Of a stretch of 64,000 nt of DNA, positions 8,636-17,220 are shown piece by piece. Numbering within the stretch: the first letter of the stretch is position 1; every line of letters begins with the position of its first letter. Made by a program: the position numbers and the translations under genes. Source of the stretch: an uncultured Odoribacter sp. (GTDB taxonomy: Bacteria; Bacteroidota; Bacteroidia; Bacteroidales; Marinifilaceae); contig UQJP01000013.1 in NCBI GenBank assembly GCA_900541415.1, positions 1 to 64,000 of the forward strand, written 5' to 3'. Below the pieces are notes generated by a model that saw only the letters and a program-made list of their open reading frames with translations, made no database searches and was not told where the DNA came from.

Positions 8636-10105
8636 TCAGCCTTTTAACACAGGTAATTTACAGATAAACAGATTGTTTTCAACAGCATAATAAAACCTTT
8701 CCTGTTGGGAATAATACGCATAAATTTTTTGAATATTCTCCAGTCCGATCCCCATAGAATCTTTGGATTCCCCCGAACGGGGATGATAGGAATTTTCCAC
8801 CACCAGCTCGTCTCCGGACAGGAATATCCGGATATGTAACGGATGCAGGCGAGTAATCTCATTATGTTTTATGGCATTTTCAAGCAATAGCTGTAAACTC
8901 ATTGCCGGAATCATTCCATCGGCCTGCTTCACATCCTTCTCAATATCCAGCAATAGCTGTTTTCCAAAACGGATTTTTTGCAAAAAATAATAATGGCGGG
9001 TAAAATCCAGCTCTTCTTTCACCGATGCCAAAGTTTCGTTCCTCTTTTCAAGCACATAGCGGTAAACCTTCGACAGTTTCAGCACAAACTCTTCCGCCAG
9101 TGCGGGATCGGTGGTAATCAGGGCGCTGAGGGAGTTGAGCGAATTAAATAAGAAATGGGGATTCAACTGGTTTTTCAACTGTTGTAAGTTCAATTGCAAG
9201 GCTTCCTGCTCTATTTTCCGCCTCAGGTCGTACTCTTTTCGCCACTTATATTGGGAGACACCCAACAACACGCTAAAAATAAGCACCGTAACCACAACAA
9301 TCCATAAAGCGTAACGATGAAAATGTTCCATTGCCTCCTGGTTGTCCAATTGCAGCACATTCACCACCACAACCCACTTTTCCGTTCCCACCCGGATCGG
9401 ATAATACACTTTATCCACAGGCAACAACAGGTAGCTGGAAAAACCCGTCATTTGTAACGTTTTATCATCACGGATAACAGCTTTCAACCGTTCTGATTCC
9501 CGGGAATCGGTCAACTGCTTCCCCACCTGTTTTTCATCCGGATAAGTGATGTAAATTCCAGCCTCGTTCAATATATATATATAATTCCGCTTAGCAGGAA
9601 CCACCACCGCAAAATAAGCATGCAGATCGGATAGGTTAATATCGAACCCGTAAGTCACTCCCCGGCAATACCCACGCAAACTCCAATATTCTCCCCGATA
9701 ATCTTTATATAATCCGCTTCCTTCCCTGTTCAGGGCGGTATCGGTCCAGATCATCCCCTGCTGCGCTCCTCCTTCCCGGGTGCAAACAACATAATCCCCG
9801 CCTGCGACAAACCAGGCTCTGGTGATTTTATTATCCATCTTCACCAATCCCTCCAGCAACTCTGTCAGGTTTTCCTTATCATACCCTTTTTTCTCCAGAA
9901 ATCCCTGTACATTTTCACGCAACTCCTCCGTCCGCCTAAAATCCTGCCGGATCAGCTCGGAACGGTATTCCCCCACCTCTTGCACCATTGCACGATGCAT
10001 CCGCCCGGCAGCCTTGTCGATCTGTATCCCCACCAACCAAACAGCCCCCGCAAAGACCAGCAGCAACGACAATCCTATAAATATCAAATTCTTCCGGTGA
10101 AACAT
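8636..10105 (-). CDS. LytS-type sensor histidine kinase
   Basis: Membrane sensor kinase of 489 residues and likely partner of the LytTR regulator at 252-983. A transmembrane helix at about residues 7-28, an extracytoplasmic domain of about 235 residues (probably Cache-like, with the region YITYPDEKQVGKQL), and a second helix at about 266-285 precede a short linker. The His_kinase (PF06580) domain has the phosphoacceptor His317 in LNPHFLFNSLNSL. The ATPase part has LLLENAIKHNE and a GIGLENI glycine box. It lies directly upstream of the metalloprotease-SusC-SusD operon on the same strand, 234 bases away. A -7 box is seen at 10157-10164. Confidence 0.92.
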   Translation of the reverse strand: MFHRKNLIFIGLSLLLVFAGAVWLVGIQIDKAAGRMHRAMVQEVGEYRSELIRQDFRRTEELRENVQGFLEKKGYDKENLTELLEGLVKMDNKITRAWFVAGGDYVVCTREGGAQQGMIWTDTALNREGSGLYKDYRGEYWSLRGYCRGVTYGFDINLSDLHAYFAVVVPAKRNYIYILNEAGIYITYPDEKQVGKQLTDSRESERLKAVIRDDKTLQMTGFSSYLLLPVDKVYYPIRVGTEKWVVVVNVLQLDNQEAMEHFHRYALWIVVVTVLIFSVLLGVSQYKWRKEYDLRRKIEQEALQLNLQQLKNQLNPHFLFNSLNSLSALITTDPALAEEFVLKLSKVYRYVLEKRNETLASVKEELDFTRHYYFLQKIRFGKQLLLDIEKDVKQADGMIPAMSLQLLLENAIKHNEITRLHPLHIRIFLSGDELVVENSYHPRSGESKDSMGIGLENIQKIYAYYSQQERFYYAVENNLFICKLPVLKG

Positions 10106-10156
10106 CTGTAATCTGGATTTTATTTAGAAACCTATCAGGCAATACCTGCATACGGG

Positions 10157-10164
10157 CAAAAGTA
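10157..10164 (-). promoter_or_regulatory. Candidate -7 promoter box for the sensor kinase
   Basis: CAAAAGTA on the plus strand reads TACTTTTG on the minus strand and fits TAnnTTTG. It lies about 52 bases before the kinase start, directly after the guaD terminator. No clear -33 TTG is visible. Confidence 0.45.
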
Positions 10165-10174
10165 GGTATTTCCG

Positions 10175-10215
10175 GAAAAATAAAAAAGGCAGCTACATCT
10201 TTTAACGTAACTGCC
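10175..10215 (-). terminator. Rho-independent terminator after guaD
   Basis: On the minus strand GGCAGTTAC pairs with GTAGCTGCC with one mismatch, followed by a T-rich tail (TTTTTTATTTTT). It lies about 22 bases after the guaD stop. Confidence 0.75.
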
Positions 10216-10236
10216 CCTATATCTGTGCCTCACCGA

Positions 10237-10707
10237 TCAATACTCCACATTTCCTTCATTCTCTTTCCACAAACGGAATTCCGTTCCCGCGTCAGCCTCC
10301 TTCTCATTCAAAAAAGGAATAGAACGCCCGGCCTCGGGCAAAGCAATCTCCTTATAAATGAACGAATCGTCAAAACCGGCAAGTGCAGCGTCTTCCTTCG
10401 TCGAAGCGTAATACACCTTAGCGGGACGGGCCCAATAAATCGCTCCCAGGCACATCGGGCAAGGCTCACAACTGGCATACACTTCACAGCCTTCCAGCTG
10501 GAAAGTACCTAATTTACGGCAAGCCTCCCGGATAGCGTTTACCTCCGCATGAGCAGTCGGGTCGTTATCCGGTGTCACCGAATTACCGCAGGCGGCAATC
10601 ACTTTTCCATCCTTCACCACCACAGCCCCGAAAGGGCCTCCGGTTCCGTTCTTCGCATTTTCCACAGCCAGCCGAATGGCTTCTTCCATGAATTTCTTCT
10701 CGTACAT
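10237..10707 (-). CDS. guaD: Guanine deaminase (cytidine/deoxycytidylate deaminase fold)
   Basis: Zinc-dependent deaminase of 156 residues that most likely converts guanine to xanthine in purine salvage. The zinc and catalytic residues are His53 and Glu55 in TAHAEVNAIR, and Cys83/Cys86 in EPCPMCLGAI. The stretches GGPFGAVVVKDG, LGAIYWARP and AGFDDSFIYKEI follow Bacillus GuaD closely, which separates it from the tRNA adenosine deaminase TadA. It starts 15 bases after lgt and is probably in the same transcript, ended by a terminator at about 10175-10215. Confidence 0.88.
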   Translation of the reverse strand: MYEKKFMEEAIRLAVENAKNGTGGPFGAVVVKDGKVIAACGNSVTPDNDPTAHAEVNAIREACRKLGTFQLEGCEVYASCEPCPMCLGAIYWARPAKVYYASTKEDAALAGFDDSFIYKEIALPEAGRSIPFLNEKEADAGTEFRLWKENEGNVEY

Positions 10708-10722
10708 ATCCTATATCACTTT

Positions 10723-11598
10723 TTACTTTTTCACTTTCTTCTTTCCTTGCTCCACAGGGCGAACGGGAGTTTTATCCAAATGTTTCCCACTATACCACAG
10801 CATAAATATACCTGCCAGAATAAACGGAACACTCAACCATTGTCCCATATTCAGGGTCATTCCATTTTCCCAGGGTTCCTGGTTTTCTTTCACAAATTCG
10901 ATAACAAAACGTGCAACAAAAATCAAAATCAGGAATGCCCCGAAAATAAAACCCTGCTTCTGTTTTACGTTCGTGCGCCAATAAAGATACATCAACACAA
11001 AGAAACTGATCAGGTAACAAATAGCCTCATACAACTGAGCCGGATGACGGGGCGTTTCCGGATCGGAAATACCGGTAGCATTTATAAACCGGAATCCCCA
11101 GGGCATGGTTGTGGGCAATCCAATGATTTCCGAATTCATCAGGTTTCCCATACGGATAAAGAATCCGGCGAGGGCAATGGGCACTACGGCACGGTCGAGT
11201 ATCCAAAAGATCGACTTTTTACTTATTTTCTTCGAATAATACCACAACCCGACAATAATACCGATAGCTGCTCCGTGACTTGCCAATCCCTGATAACCGG
11301 TGAACTCAAAATGAGGACTAAAACGCACAGGCAAAATAATTTCCAGCGGATACTGGCTGTAATAATCCCAGTCGTAAAACAGGCAATGTCCCAAACGTGC
11401 CCCGATAATCGTGGCAACGGCCACATAAAGCCACAGTTTATCCAGCCATTCAATAGACAAACCCTCCGATTTGAACATTTTTTTCTCCACCACATATCCG
11501 AAAATAAACGCCAAAGCAAAAAGCAGGCTGTAATAGCGAATGGTAATTCCAAAGTCGAAAAGCACAGGACTGACATCCCAGTTAATAAAAAGCAACAT
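10723..11598 (-). CDS. lgt: Prolipoprotein diacylglyceryl transferase
   Basis: Inner-membrane enzyme that transfers diacylglycerol from phosphatidylglycerol to the lipobox cysteine of prelipoproteins, the first step of lipoprotein maturation. It is a seven-helix protein with the Lgt signature IRMGNLMNSEIIG, plus GARLGHCLFYDW, GLASHGAAIG and HPAQLYEA. About 291 residues from the chosen start MLLFINWDVSP; the open frame extends 12 codons upstream but the hydrophobic start and family alignment favour 11598. A lysine-rich cytoplasmic tail closes it. Several predicted lipoproteins in this window depend on this enzyme. Confidence 0.95.
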   Translation of the reverse strand: MLLFINWDVSPVLFDFGITIRYYSLLFALAFIFGYVVEKKMFKSEGLSIEWLDKLWLYVAVATIIGARLGHCLFYDWDYYSQYPLEIILPVRFSPHFEFTGYQGLASHGAAIGIIVGLWYYSKKISKKSIFWILDRAVVPIALAGFFIRMGNLMNSEIIGLPTTMPWGFRFINATGISDPETPRHPAQLYEAICYLISFFVLMYLYWRTNVKQKQGFIFGAFLILIFVARFVIEFVKENQEPWENGMTLNMGQWLSVPFILAGIFMLWYSGKHLDKTPVRPVEQGKKKVKK

Positions 11599-11636
11599 AG
11601 CTATAAATTTTACAATTAAAATTGATTCCGACAAAT

Positions 11637-11664
11637 AACGGTGGAAGTTACTCCCCCCACCGTT
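11637..11664 (-). terminator. Possible terminator after secA
   Basis: An 8-bp stem AACGGTGG (11637-11644) pairs with CCACCGTT (11657-11664) around a 12-base loop, between the secA stop and the lgt start. The tail on the minus strand (ATTTGT) is only weakly T-rich. Confidence 0.42.
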
Positions 11665-11682
11665 CTTTGCCTATCTGTTTAT

Positions 11683-14600
11683 TTATTCGTTTTTACCGTG
11701 ACAGTTCTTGTATTTCAAACCGCTACCGCAGGGACAAAGCTCGTTTCGCCCAACTTTCGGTCCCACTTTCACCGGTTCTTTATGAGGTTGTGCCTGCTGT
11801 CCGGGAGCTGCCACCTGTTCCGAACGGCTTTCCCGCATCCGGCTTAAATCGGTGCGGCGTTGTTCGGCCTCACGCACATGTTCAGGCTCCTGCATCGGGA
11901 TCTGCCCTTTCATCAAAGTAGAAACCATACCTTTATTGATCTTTTCCACCATCGCCTTAAACAAATTATACGATTCGAATTTGTAGATCAACAAGGGATC
12001 TTTCTGCTCGTAAGCGGCATTCTGAACAGACTGTTTCAAATCGTCCATTTCACGCAAATGTTCCTGCCATGCTTCATCGATATGTGCCAAAATCACGGCC
12101 TTCTCAAACGAACGCATCAGGTCTTCCCCATTGCTCTTATAGGCTTTTTCCAGATTGGTGATGACATTATACATCTTTTGCCCGTCTGTAAACGGCACTA
12201 CGATGTTTTTAAATACATCTCCCCGGTTTTCGAACACATTCTTAATAACGGGAAATGCCTGTTGCGCTATATGTTCAACTTTCCGGTTATAAGCCTCACG
12301 CACATATTTATAAAGTTCTTCCGTCAGATCGTCTGTTTTTGATCTCTGGAACTCTTCGGGCGAAACTTCGAAATCCACCGACAACACCCGCAGCACTTCC
12401 ATTCTGAATCCCTCCAGGTCATTTTCCGGCTGGTATTCTTCAACGATAGATTCGCAAACATCATAAGTGTTATTGGCAACGGCCACCCCGATACGCTCAC
12501 CCAACAATGCCTGGCGGCGCTGCTTATAGATCACGGTACGCTGCGAGTTCATCACGTCGTCGTATTCCAACAAACGCTTACGAATACCGAAGTTATTTTC
12601 TTCCACCTTCTTTTGCGCCCGTTCGATAGAACGCGTAATCATGGAATGCTGAATCACATCCCCCTCCTCATGTCCCAAACGATCCATCACCCGGATGATA
12701 CGCTCAGAACTGAACAGACGCATCAAATCGTCCTCCAAAGAAACAAAGAACTGAGACGACCCCGGATCTCCCTGACGTCCGGCACGTCCTCTCAACTGGC
12801 GGTCTACACGGCGGGAATCATGACGCTCCGTACCGATAATGGCCAAACCTCCGGCATCTTTCACCTCCTGGCTTAATTTGATGTCGGTACCACGACCTGC
12901 CATATTGGTAGCAATGGTTACTGTTTTCGATTTTCCGGCTTCGGCAACAATATCAGCCTCTTTTTGATGCAATTTGGCATTCAACACATTGTGCTTGATT
13001 CCCCGTAATTTCAACATACGGCTCAGCAATTCCGAAACCTCGACAGAAGTCGTACCCACCAGCACCGGACGTCCGGCATCCACCAGCTTCACGATTTCTT
13101 CGATCACGGCATTGTATTTTTCACGCTTAGTTTTATACACGAAATCATTCGCATCGATACGTACCACGGGACGGTTAGTCGGGATAACCACCACATCGAG
13201 TTTGTAAATATCCCAGAACTCTCCGGCTTCCGTTTCAGCCGTACCGGTCATACCCGCCAGCTTGTGATACATACGGAAATAATTCTGTAAGGTAATGGTC
13301 GCCCAGGTTTGCGTGGCAGCTTCCACCTTCACATTTTCCTTTGCCTCAATAGCCTGATGCAAACCGTCCGAATAACGGCGTCCTTCCATGATACGTCCGG
13401 TCTGTTCGTCAACGATCTTCACCTTGTTGTCCAACACCACATATTCAATGTCTTTTTCAAACAAAGTATAGGCTTTCAGCAACTGATTCACTGTGTGCAC
13501 CCGTTCCGATTTCACGGCATAACTCTGAATCAGCTCGTCTTTCTTCTCCAGCCTTTCTTTTTCATCGGCTATACTCTTTTCAATATCGGCAATTTCAGAA
13601 CCGATGTCCGGCAGAATAAAGAATTTCGGGTCTTCCCCGGCTGCCGTAATCGTATCGTGTCCCTTGTCGGTCAAATCTATGGAATTTTGCTTCTCGTCGA
13701 TCACAAAATACAGGGGATCGGTAATTTCCGGCATTCTCCGGTTATTTTCCTGCATATATTCGTTTTCGGTTTTCAGCAACACCGCTTTATTTCCTTCCTC
13801 ACTCAGGAATTTAATCAACGGCTTGTATTTAGGTAATCCCTTATGAGCCCGGAGCAAAAGAATTCCTCCTTCTTTCCTTTTCTTCGAATCGTCGCTCGAC
13901 AGCAACTCTTTCGCATCGTTGAATATTTTAGCCACCAATTCACGCTGCATCTTCACCAAACGTTCCACACGCGGCTTATACTCGTCGAACATCTGGTCGT
14001 CACCTTTCGGCACAGGACCGGAAATAATCAACGGAGTACGGGCATCGTCGATCAACACGGAGTCGACCTCATCGACAATGGCAAAATTATGCTTACGCTG
14101 CACCAAATCCTCCGGGTTATTGGCCATATTATCCCTCAGATAGTCGAAACCGAATTCATTGTTCGTACCGAAAGTAATATCCGCCATATAAGCTTTACGG
14201 CGCTGGGGAGAATTAGGCTGATGCCTGTCGATACAATCCACCGAAAGACCGTGGAACATATATAACGGCCCCATCCATTCCGAGTCACGTTTGGCCAGAT
14301 AATCATTAACCGTCACCATGTGCACTCCCCGTCCCGAAAGGGCATTTAAGAACACGGGCAAAGTCGCTACCAATGTTTTACCTTCTCCGGTGGCCATCTC
14401 GGCTATTTTGCCCTGATGCAACACAGATCCACCGATCAGCTGCACGTCATAGTGCACCATATCCCACGTCACCTCGTTTCCTCCGGCGAGCCAGGTGTTA
14501 AAATAAACAGCCTTATCCCCGTCTATTTCCACAAAATCATGGTCTACGGCCAAATCGCGGTCGAACTGGTTTGCAGTCACCTCTATCTCGGCGTTTTCCT

Positions 14601-14970
14601 TGAAACGGCGAGCCGTTTCTTTCATCACGGCAAAGGCCCGGGGTAAAAGTTCTGTCAAAATCTCCTCGACCTTCTTGTCGATCTGTTCTTCCAGCTTGTC
14701 TATCTGGGAATAAATTTCCTCCCTTTCTTCAATAGAAGGTCTTTCTTCCTCCACTTTCCGCTTCAAAGCAGCTATTTCTTCCTCTTCCTCCTGAATATAT
14801 TCATGCACCTGTTTCTTCATTTCTTCCGAAGCGGCGCGCAATTCATCATGACTTATATTTTTAATTTTTTCCCACTCTTCGTTCACCTGACCCACAATCG
14901 GAATCAGCACTTTCATATCTCTGTCGGATTTATTACCGAACAGCTTTTTTAAAACATCATTAAAACCCAT
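11683..14970 (-). CDS. secA: Preprotein translocase ATPase SecA
   Basis: Cytoplasmic motor ATPase that drives unfolded proteins through SecYEG. At 1095 residues it is longer than the approximately 900 of E. coli SecA, as is common in Bacteroidota, owing to insertions in the N-terminal and nucleotide-binding parts. Visible motifs are Walker A MATGEGKT, DEVDS, the preprotein cross-linking domain, GTDIKLS, the helicase motif RQLRGRAGRQGDPG, and the C-terminal zinc-binding SEC-C motif CPCGSGLKYKNCHG. A glutamate/lysine-rich stretch near residues 55-80 is likely coiled coil. It appears to be transcribed alone; the 117-base upstream gap shows no obvious -7 box. Confidence 0.97.
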   Translation of the reverse strand: MGFNDVLKKLFGNKSDRDMKVLIPIVGQVNEEWEKIKNISHDELRAASEEMKKQVHEYIQEEEEEIAALKRKVEEERPSIEEREEIYSQIDKLEEQIDKKVEEILTELLPRAFAVMKETARRFKENAEIEVTANQFDRDLAVDHDFVEIDGDKAVYFNTWLAGGNEVTWDMVHYDVQLIGGSVLHQGKIAEMATGEGKTLVATLPVFLNALSGRGVHMVTVNDYLAKRDSEWMGPLYMFHGLSVDCIDRHQPNSPQRRKAYMADITFGTNNEFGFDYLRDNMANNPEDLVQRKHNFAIVDEVDSVLIDDARTPLIISGPVPKGDDQMFDEYKPRVERLVKMQRELVAKIFNDAKELLSSDDSKKRKEGGILLLRAHKGLPKYKPLIKFLSEEGNKAVLLKTENEYMQENNRRMPEITDPLYFVIDEKQNSIDLTDKGHDTITAAGEDPKFFILPDIGSEIADIEKSIADEKERLEKKDELIQSYAVKSERVHTVNQLLKAYTLFEKDIEYVVLDNKVKIVDEQTGRIMEGRRYSDGLHQAIEAKENVKVEAATQTWATITLQNYFRMYHKLAGMTGTAETEAGEFWDIYKLDVVVIPTNRPVVRIDANDFVYKTKREKYNAVIEEIVKLVDAGRPVLVGTTSVEVSELLSRMLKLRGIKHNVLNAKLHQKEADIVAEAGKSKTVTIATNMAGRGTDIKLSQEVKDAGGLAIIGTERHDSRRVDRQLRGRAGRQGDPGSSQFFVSLEDDLMRLFSSERIIRVMDRLGHEEGDVIQHSMITRSIERAQKKVEENNFGIRKRLLEYDDVMNSQRTVIYKQRRQALLGERIGVAVANNTYDVCESIVEEYQPENDLEGFRMEVLRVLSVDFEVSPEEFQRSKTDDLTEELYKYVREAYNRKVEHIAQQAFPVIKNVFENRGDVFKNIVVPFTDGQKMYNVITNLEKAYKSNGEDLMRSFEKAVILAHIDEAWQEHLREMDDLKQSVQNAAYEQKDPLLIYKFESYNLFKAMVEKINKGMVSTLMKGQIPMQEPEHVREAEQRRTDLSRMRESRSEQVAAPGQQAQPHKEPVKVGPKVGRNELCPCGSGLKYKNCHGKNE

Positions 14971-15087
14971 TATAATCTTATTTTATTTTCGACACATGAA
15001 GATTCCTATATCCTCATGATATACATTTAAAATCAAAATCTCTGCAACAAAGCCGAAGGCCCGGTGCAAACCAAACAACACCTGATT

Positions 15088-15414
15088 TTAAATAAAGTGA
15101 CCGGGAGCCCGGATCCGATGAGAAGTAAGACAAAGAATACCTATTTTAGGACATTCCGACCTGTCAAAAGTATCGTCTGAAACGATAGAAAATATTTCTG
15201 AAAAATGGAAAAAATCGGGAGGCAACACACAAGAAGCCTGTTGGCTGCGGTCTTCTTCCAGATAAACGGAAACCACCTTTACGGTATGGGTTATGACCAG
15301 CCTACACCTCTCCCCCGTCAAAGACTCAACTCCCGTCTGCGCCTTTAAGGGAACAGCCACGGCACAACCTGCCATGACATATAATGCAGCTATTAAATAC
15401 CTGTTCACTTCCAT
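15088..15414 (-). CDS. Small secreted protein of unknown function
   Basis: A 108-residue open frame from MEVNRYL. It has a convincing signal peptide (a hydrophobic core from about residues 6-23, with cleavage likely after AVPLKAQ). The mature part is about 80 residues with cysteines in ERCRL, ASCVL, SECPK and ILCLT; it may form disulfides. No family is recognised. A TATCTTTG box with a TTTG 20 bases further upstream (see 15421-15452) places the predicted transcription start at or next to this ATG, which supports both the gene and a leaderless message. It sits alone between secA and upp. Confidence 0.55.
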   Translation of the reverse strand: MEVNRYLIAALYVMAGCAVAVPLKAQTGVESLTGERCRLVITHTVKVVSVYLEEDRSQQASCVLPPDFFHFSEIFSIVSDDTFDRSECPKIGILCLTSHRIRAPGHFI

Positions 15415-15420
15415 TGTCCG

Positions 15421-15452
15421 CAAAGATAACGTAAAAAACGAAAACTTAACGA
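15421..15452 (-). promoter_or_regulatory. Bacteroidales-type promoter of the small secreted protein
   Basis: On the minus strand TTTG (15452-15449), a 20-base spacer and TATCTTTG (15428-15421) match the Bacteroidales -33/-7 consensus almost perfectly. The expected transcription start, 5-8 bases downstream, coincides with the ATG at 15414. Confidence 0.65.
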
Positions 15453-15542
15453 AAAGTGCAAAGATTTATACACGTTCCCCCTCAAAAATATATCCACGCA
15501 TTCCGTTCATTTCCGGCCTCTCACAAAGACGAACATAGCAAA

Positions 15543-15575
15543 TCCCGGTTCTCGCCTTTCCGACGACAACCGGGA
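15543..15575 (-). terminator. Possible terminator after upp
   Basis: TCCCGGTT (15543-15550) pairs with AACCGGGA (15568-15575) around a 17-base loop, 24 bases after the upp stop. The minus-strand tail (TTTGC) is short, so function as a terminator is uncertain. Confidence 0.4.
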
Positions 15576-15598
15576 CTATCATCCGTTGAAACATCACC

Positions 15599-16252
15599 TT
15601 ATATTTTCTCCCCGTAAGCGAGATCTCCGGCATCGCCTATCCCCGGATCGATATACGATTTTTCAGTCAGGTGCTCGTCCAGACTACCCGCCCAGATCGT
15701 TATATTTTCATCTTTCAGGGCTTCGGAAGTGTAAGCCACCCCCTGTCGGCTGGCTATCACCGAAGCAATATGAGTATGCACAGGGATTCCCCCCTGCTTC
15801 AGCAGCTCCCGGTAAGCCACTACCACCGACGAACCTGTGGCCAGCATCGGATCCACCAGCAGTAACTGCTTCCCCTCCAATGAGGGCGTATAAACAGAAT
15901 CGTAGCGGATCACAAACCCATGCTCTTCGTCATACACCCGCCGGGCGGATACAAAAGCACTGCCGGCAGCATCGAAATAATTCAAAAATCCCTGATGATA
16001 CGGTAACCCCGCCCTCAACACCGAAGCCACAACCACCTCCTCTGTCGGCAACATCACCCGCGCCGGATTAATAGGCGTTTGCACCGTTTGAGGAGCATAA
16101 TTGAAAGTTTTACTGATCTCATACGCCATAATTTCGCCTACCCGTTCCAAATTCCGGCGGAAACGCATCCTGTCGGTATGAATTTCCTGATCTCTCAACT
16201 CCGCTAAAAAACGGTTACAAACTGAATTACAGCCATCTATAATATTCACCAT
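15599..16252 (-). CDS. upp: Uracil phosphoribosyltransferase
   Basis: Pyrimidine salvage enzyme that makes UMP from uracil and PRPP in the cytoplasm. The PRPP-binding loop is seen in LLVDPMLATGSSVV, and the uracil-binding C-terminus in the GDAGDLAYG region. It has 217 residues from the ATG at 16252; the longer frame would use a TTG two codons upstream. It is apparently monocistronic. Confidence 0.94.
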   Translation of the reverse strand: MVNIIDGCNSVCNRFLAELRDQEIHTDRMRFRRNLERVGEIMAYEISKTFNYAPQTVQTPINPARVMLPTEEVVVASVLRAGLPYHQGFLNYFDAAGSAFVSARRVYDEEHGFVIRYDSVYTPSLEGKQLLLVDPMLATGSSVVVAYRELLKQGGIPVHTHIASVIASRQGVAYTSEALKDENITIWAGSLDEHLTEKSYIDPGIGDAGDLAYGEKI

Positions 16253-16343
16253 GTCCAATGTATTTTTTACGCGCTTGCAAAGAAAATAAAATCACAGCAA
16301 AACACGAAACAATACGATCCGAATTTCAGGACAACTTTCACCG

Positions 16344-16832
16344 TCAGTTACGATAATAAAACACAATAGATGCTTTCGCCAGCGTATGTTTCCAAAGATG
16401 AAAACCAACCAAAGCCGGAGGAGTATCTTTGGGAAGTTCCAAAGTTTCTATATCCAAAGCATAAAGAGTGATGGTATAATTGTGCCAGCCATGCCCGTGC
16501 GGAGGATTAGGCCCTCCATAGCCATGTTTGCCATAATCATTGATGCTCTGCACCACCGAAGCCGGGGCCAAATGCCGGAAAGGATTTCCTGCATCGGCAG
16601 GCAATTCTGTGACATTAGCCGGACTATCGAACATGAGCCAGTGCCAGAATCCCCCGTCAATCGGAGCATCTTTGTCAAACATCGTAATCGCAAAACTCCG
16701 GGTATCCTGAGGGGAATTAATCCACGATAACTGGGGTGAGATATTATTTCCGCCACTATCCGGGTGAACCTGGCGCAAAGTGGCGATCCCCCCGGTGTCG
16801 TTACTTCTTAAAGTGAAAGTTTCTATTTTCAT
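16344..16832 (-). CDS. YbhB/YbcL family PEBP-like protein
   Basis: Phosphatidylethanolamine-binding-protein fold (Raf-kinase-inhibitor-like) of 162 residues, the usual size of bacterial members. Family motifs are GGNNISPQLSW, DKDAPIDGGFWHW (the anion-pocket DxDAP and HW) and YGGPNPPHGHGWHNY. There is no signal peptide, so it is cytoplasmic. The physiological role of bacterial PEBPs is poorly known, and neighbours give no clue. Confidence 0.9.
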   Translation of the reverse strand: MKIETFTLRSNDTGGIATLRQVHPDSGGNNISPQLSWINSPQDTRSFAITMFDKDAPIDGGFWHWLMFDSPANVTELPADAGNPFRHLAPASVVQSINDYGKHGYGGPNPPHGHGWHNYTITLYALDIETLELPKDTPPALVGFHLWKHTLAKASIVFYYRN

Positions 16833-16890
16833 TGCCTTAAATCTTATGGTCTTTCAGGGTAAACGAAACAAAAAACAAAAAGTTCAGGAT

Positions 16891-16919
16891 AAAAAAACCG
16901 GAGATTAAAAAATCTCCGG
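16891..16919 (-). terminator. Rho-independent terminator, minus strand
   Basis: CCGGAGATT (16898-16906) pairs perfectly with AATCTCCGG (16911-16919) around a 4-base loop, with a seven-base A-run at 16891-16897 that becomes a T-tract on the minus strand. It lies upstream of the PEBP gene and about 300 bases after the manC stop, so it probably ends the kinase-manC transcript beyond the small plus-strand gene at 17011. Confidence 0.8.
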
Positions 16920-17010
16920 CTATACCTCGCCTTTCCCTATTATTTCACAGAAAATCCCTATATTTACGCAATAATCGGACTTTCAAAATACAAACAAACT
17001 AAACCGCTTT

Positions 17011-17217
17011 ATGAAAATAACCTTCATCCGCAGCTTTCTGATTTTAGCAATCGTATTAATCATTTCTTTCCTTTTCCTGCTAAATCCGGACGACCTGTCG
17101 TTTTCGACCAACCTTCCGGTATACATCGGGCTGCTCAGTTCTATTCTACTGTTCATCAATATGTTCGTCGCCACCCGTTTCAATCGGAAGAAAAACAAAC
17201 AGCATAAAAAACGGTAA
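17011..17217 (+). CDS. Small two-helix membrane protein
   Basis: A 68-residue protein with two hydrophobic segments (about 6-25 and 37-55) and a very basic C-terminus (RFNRKKNKQHKKR), the profile of a small inner-membrane protein with a cytoplasmic tail. The opposite-strand frame here has no such order and is taken as a shadow. A near-match to the -7 box (TATATTTA) lies about 48 bases upstream. No family is recognised. It ends 3 bases before the convergent manC stop, and the terminator at 16891-16919 implies manC messages run antisense across it. Confidence 0.6.
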   Translation: MKITFIRSFLILAIVLIISFLFLLNPDDLSFSTNLPVYIGLLSSILLFINMFVATRFNRKKNKQHKKR

Positions 17218-17220
17218 TTC

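Noticed and set aside
10549..11619. Long plus-strand open frame opposite lgt
   Set aside because: It is antisense to a well-conserved gene, rich in His, Ser and Thr as expected from a complementary frame, and has no family features.
16983..17198. Minus-strand frame opposite the small membrane protein
   Set aside because: It lacks ordered hydrophobic segments or signal features, whereas the plus-strand frame has two membrane helices and a basic tail.
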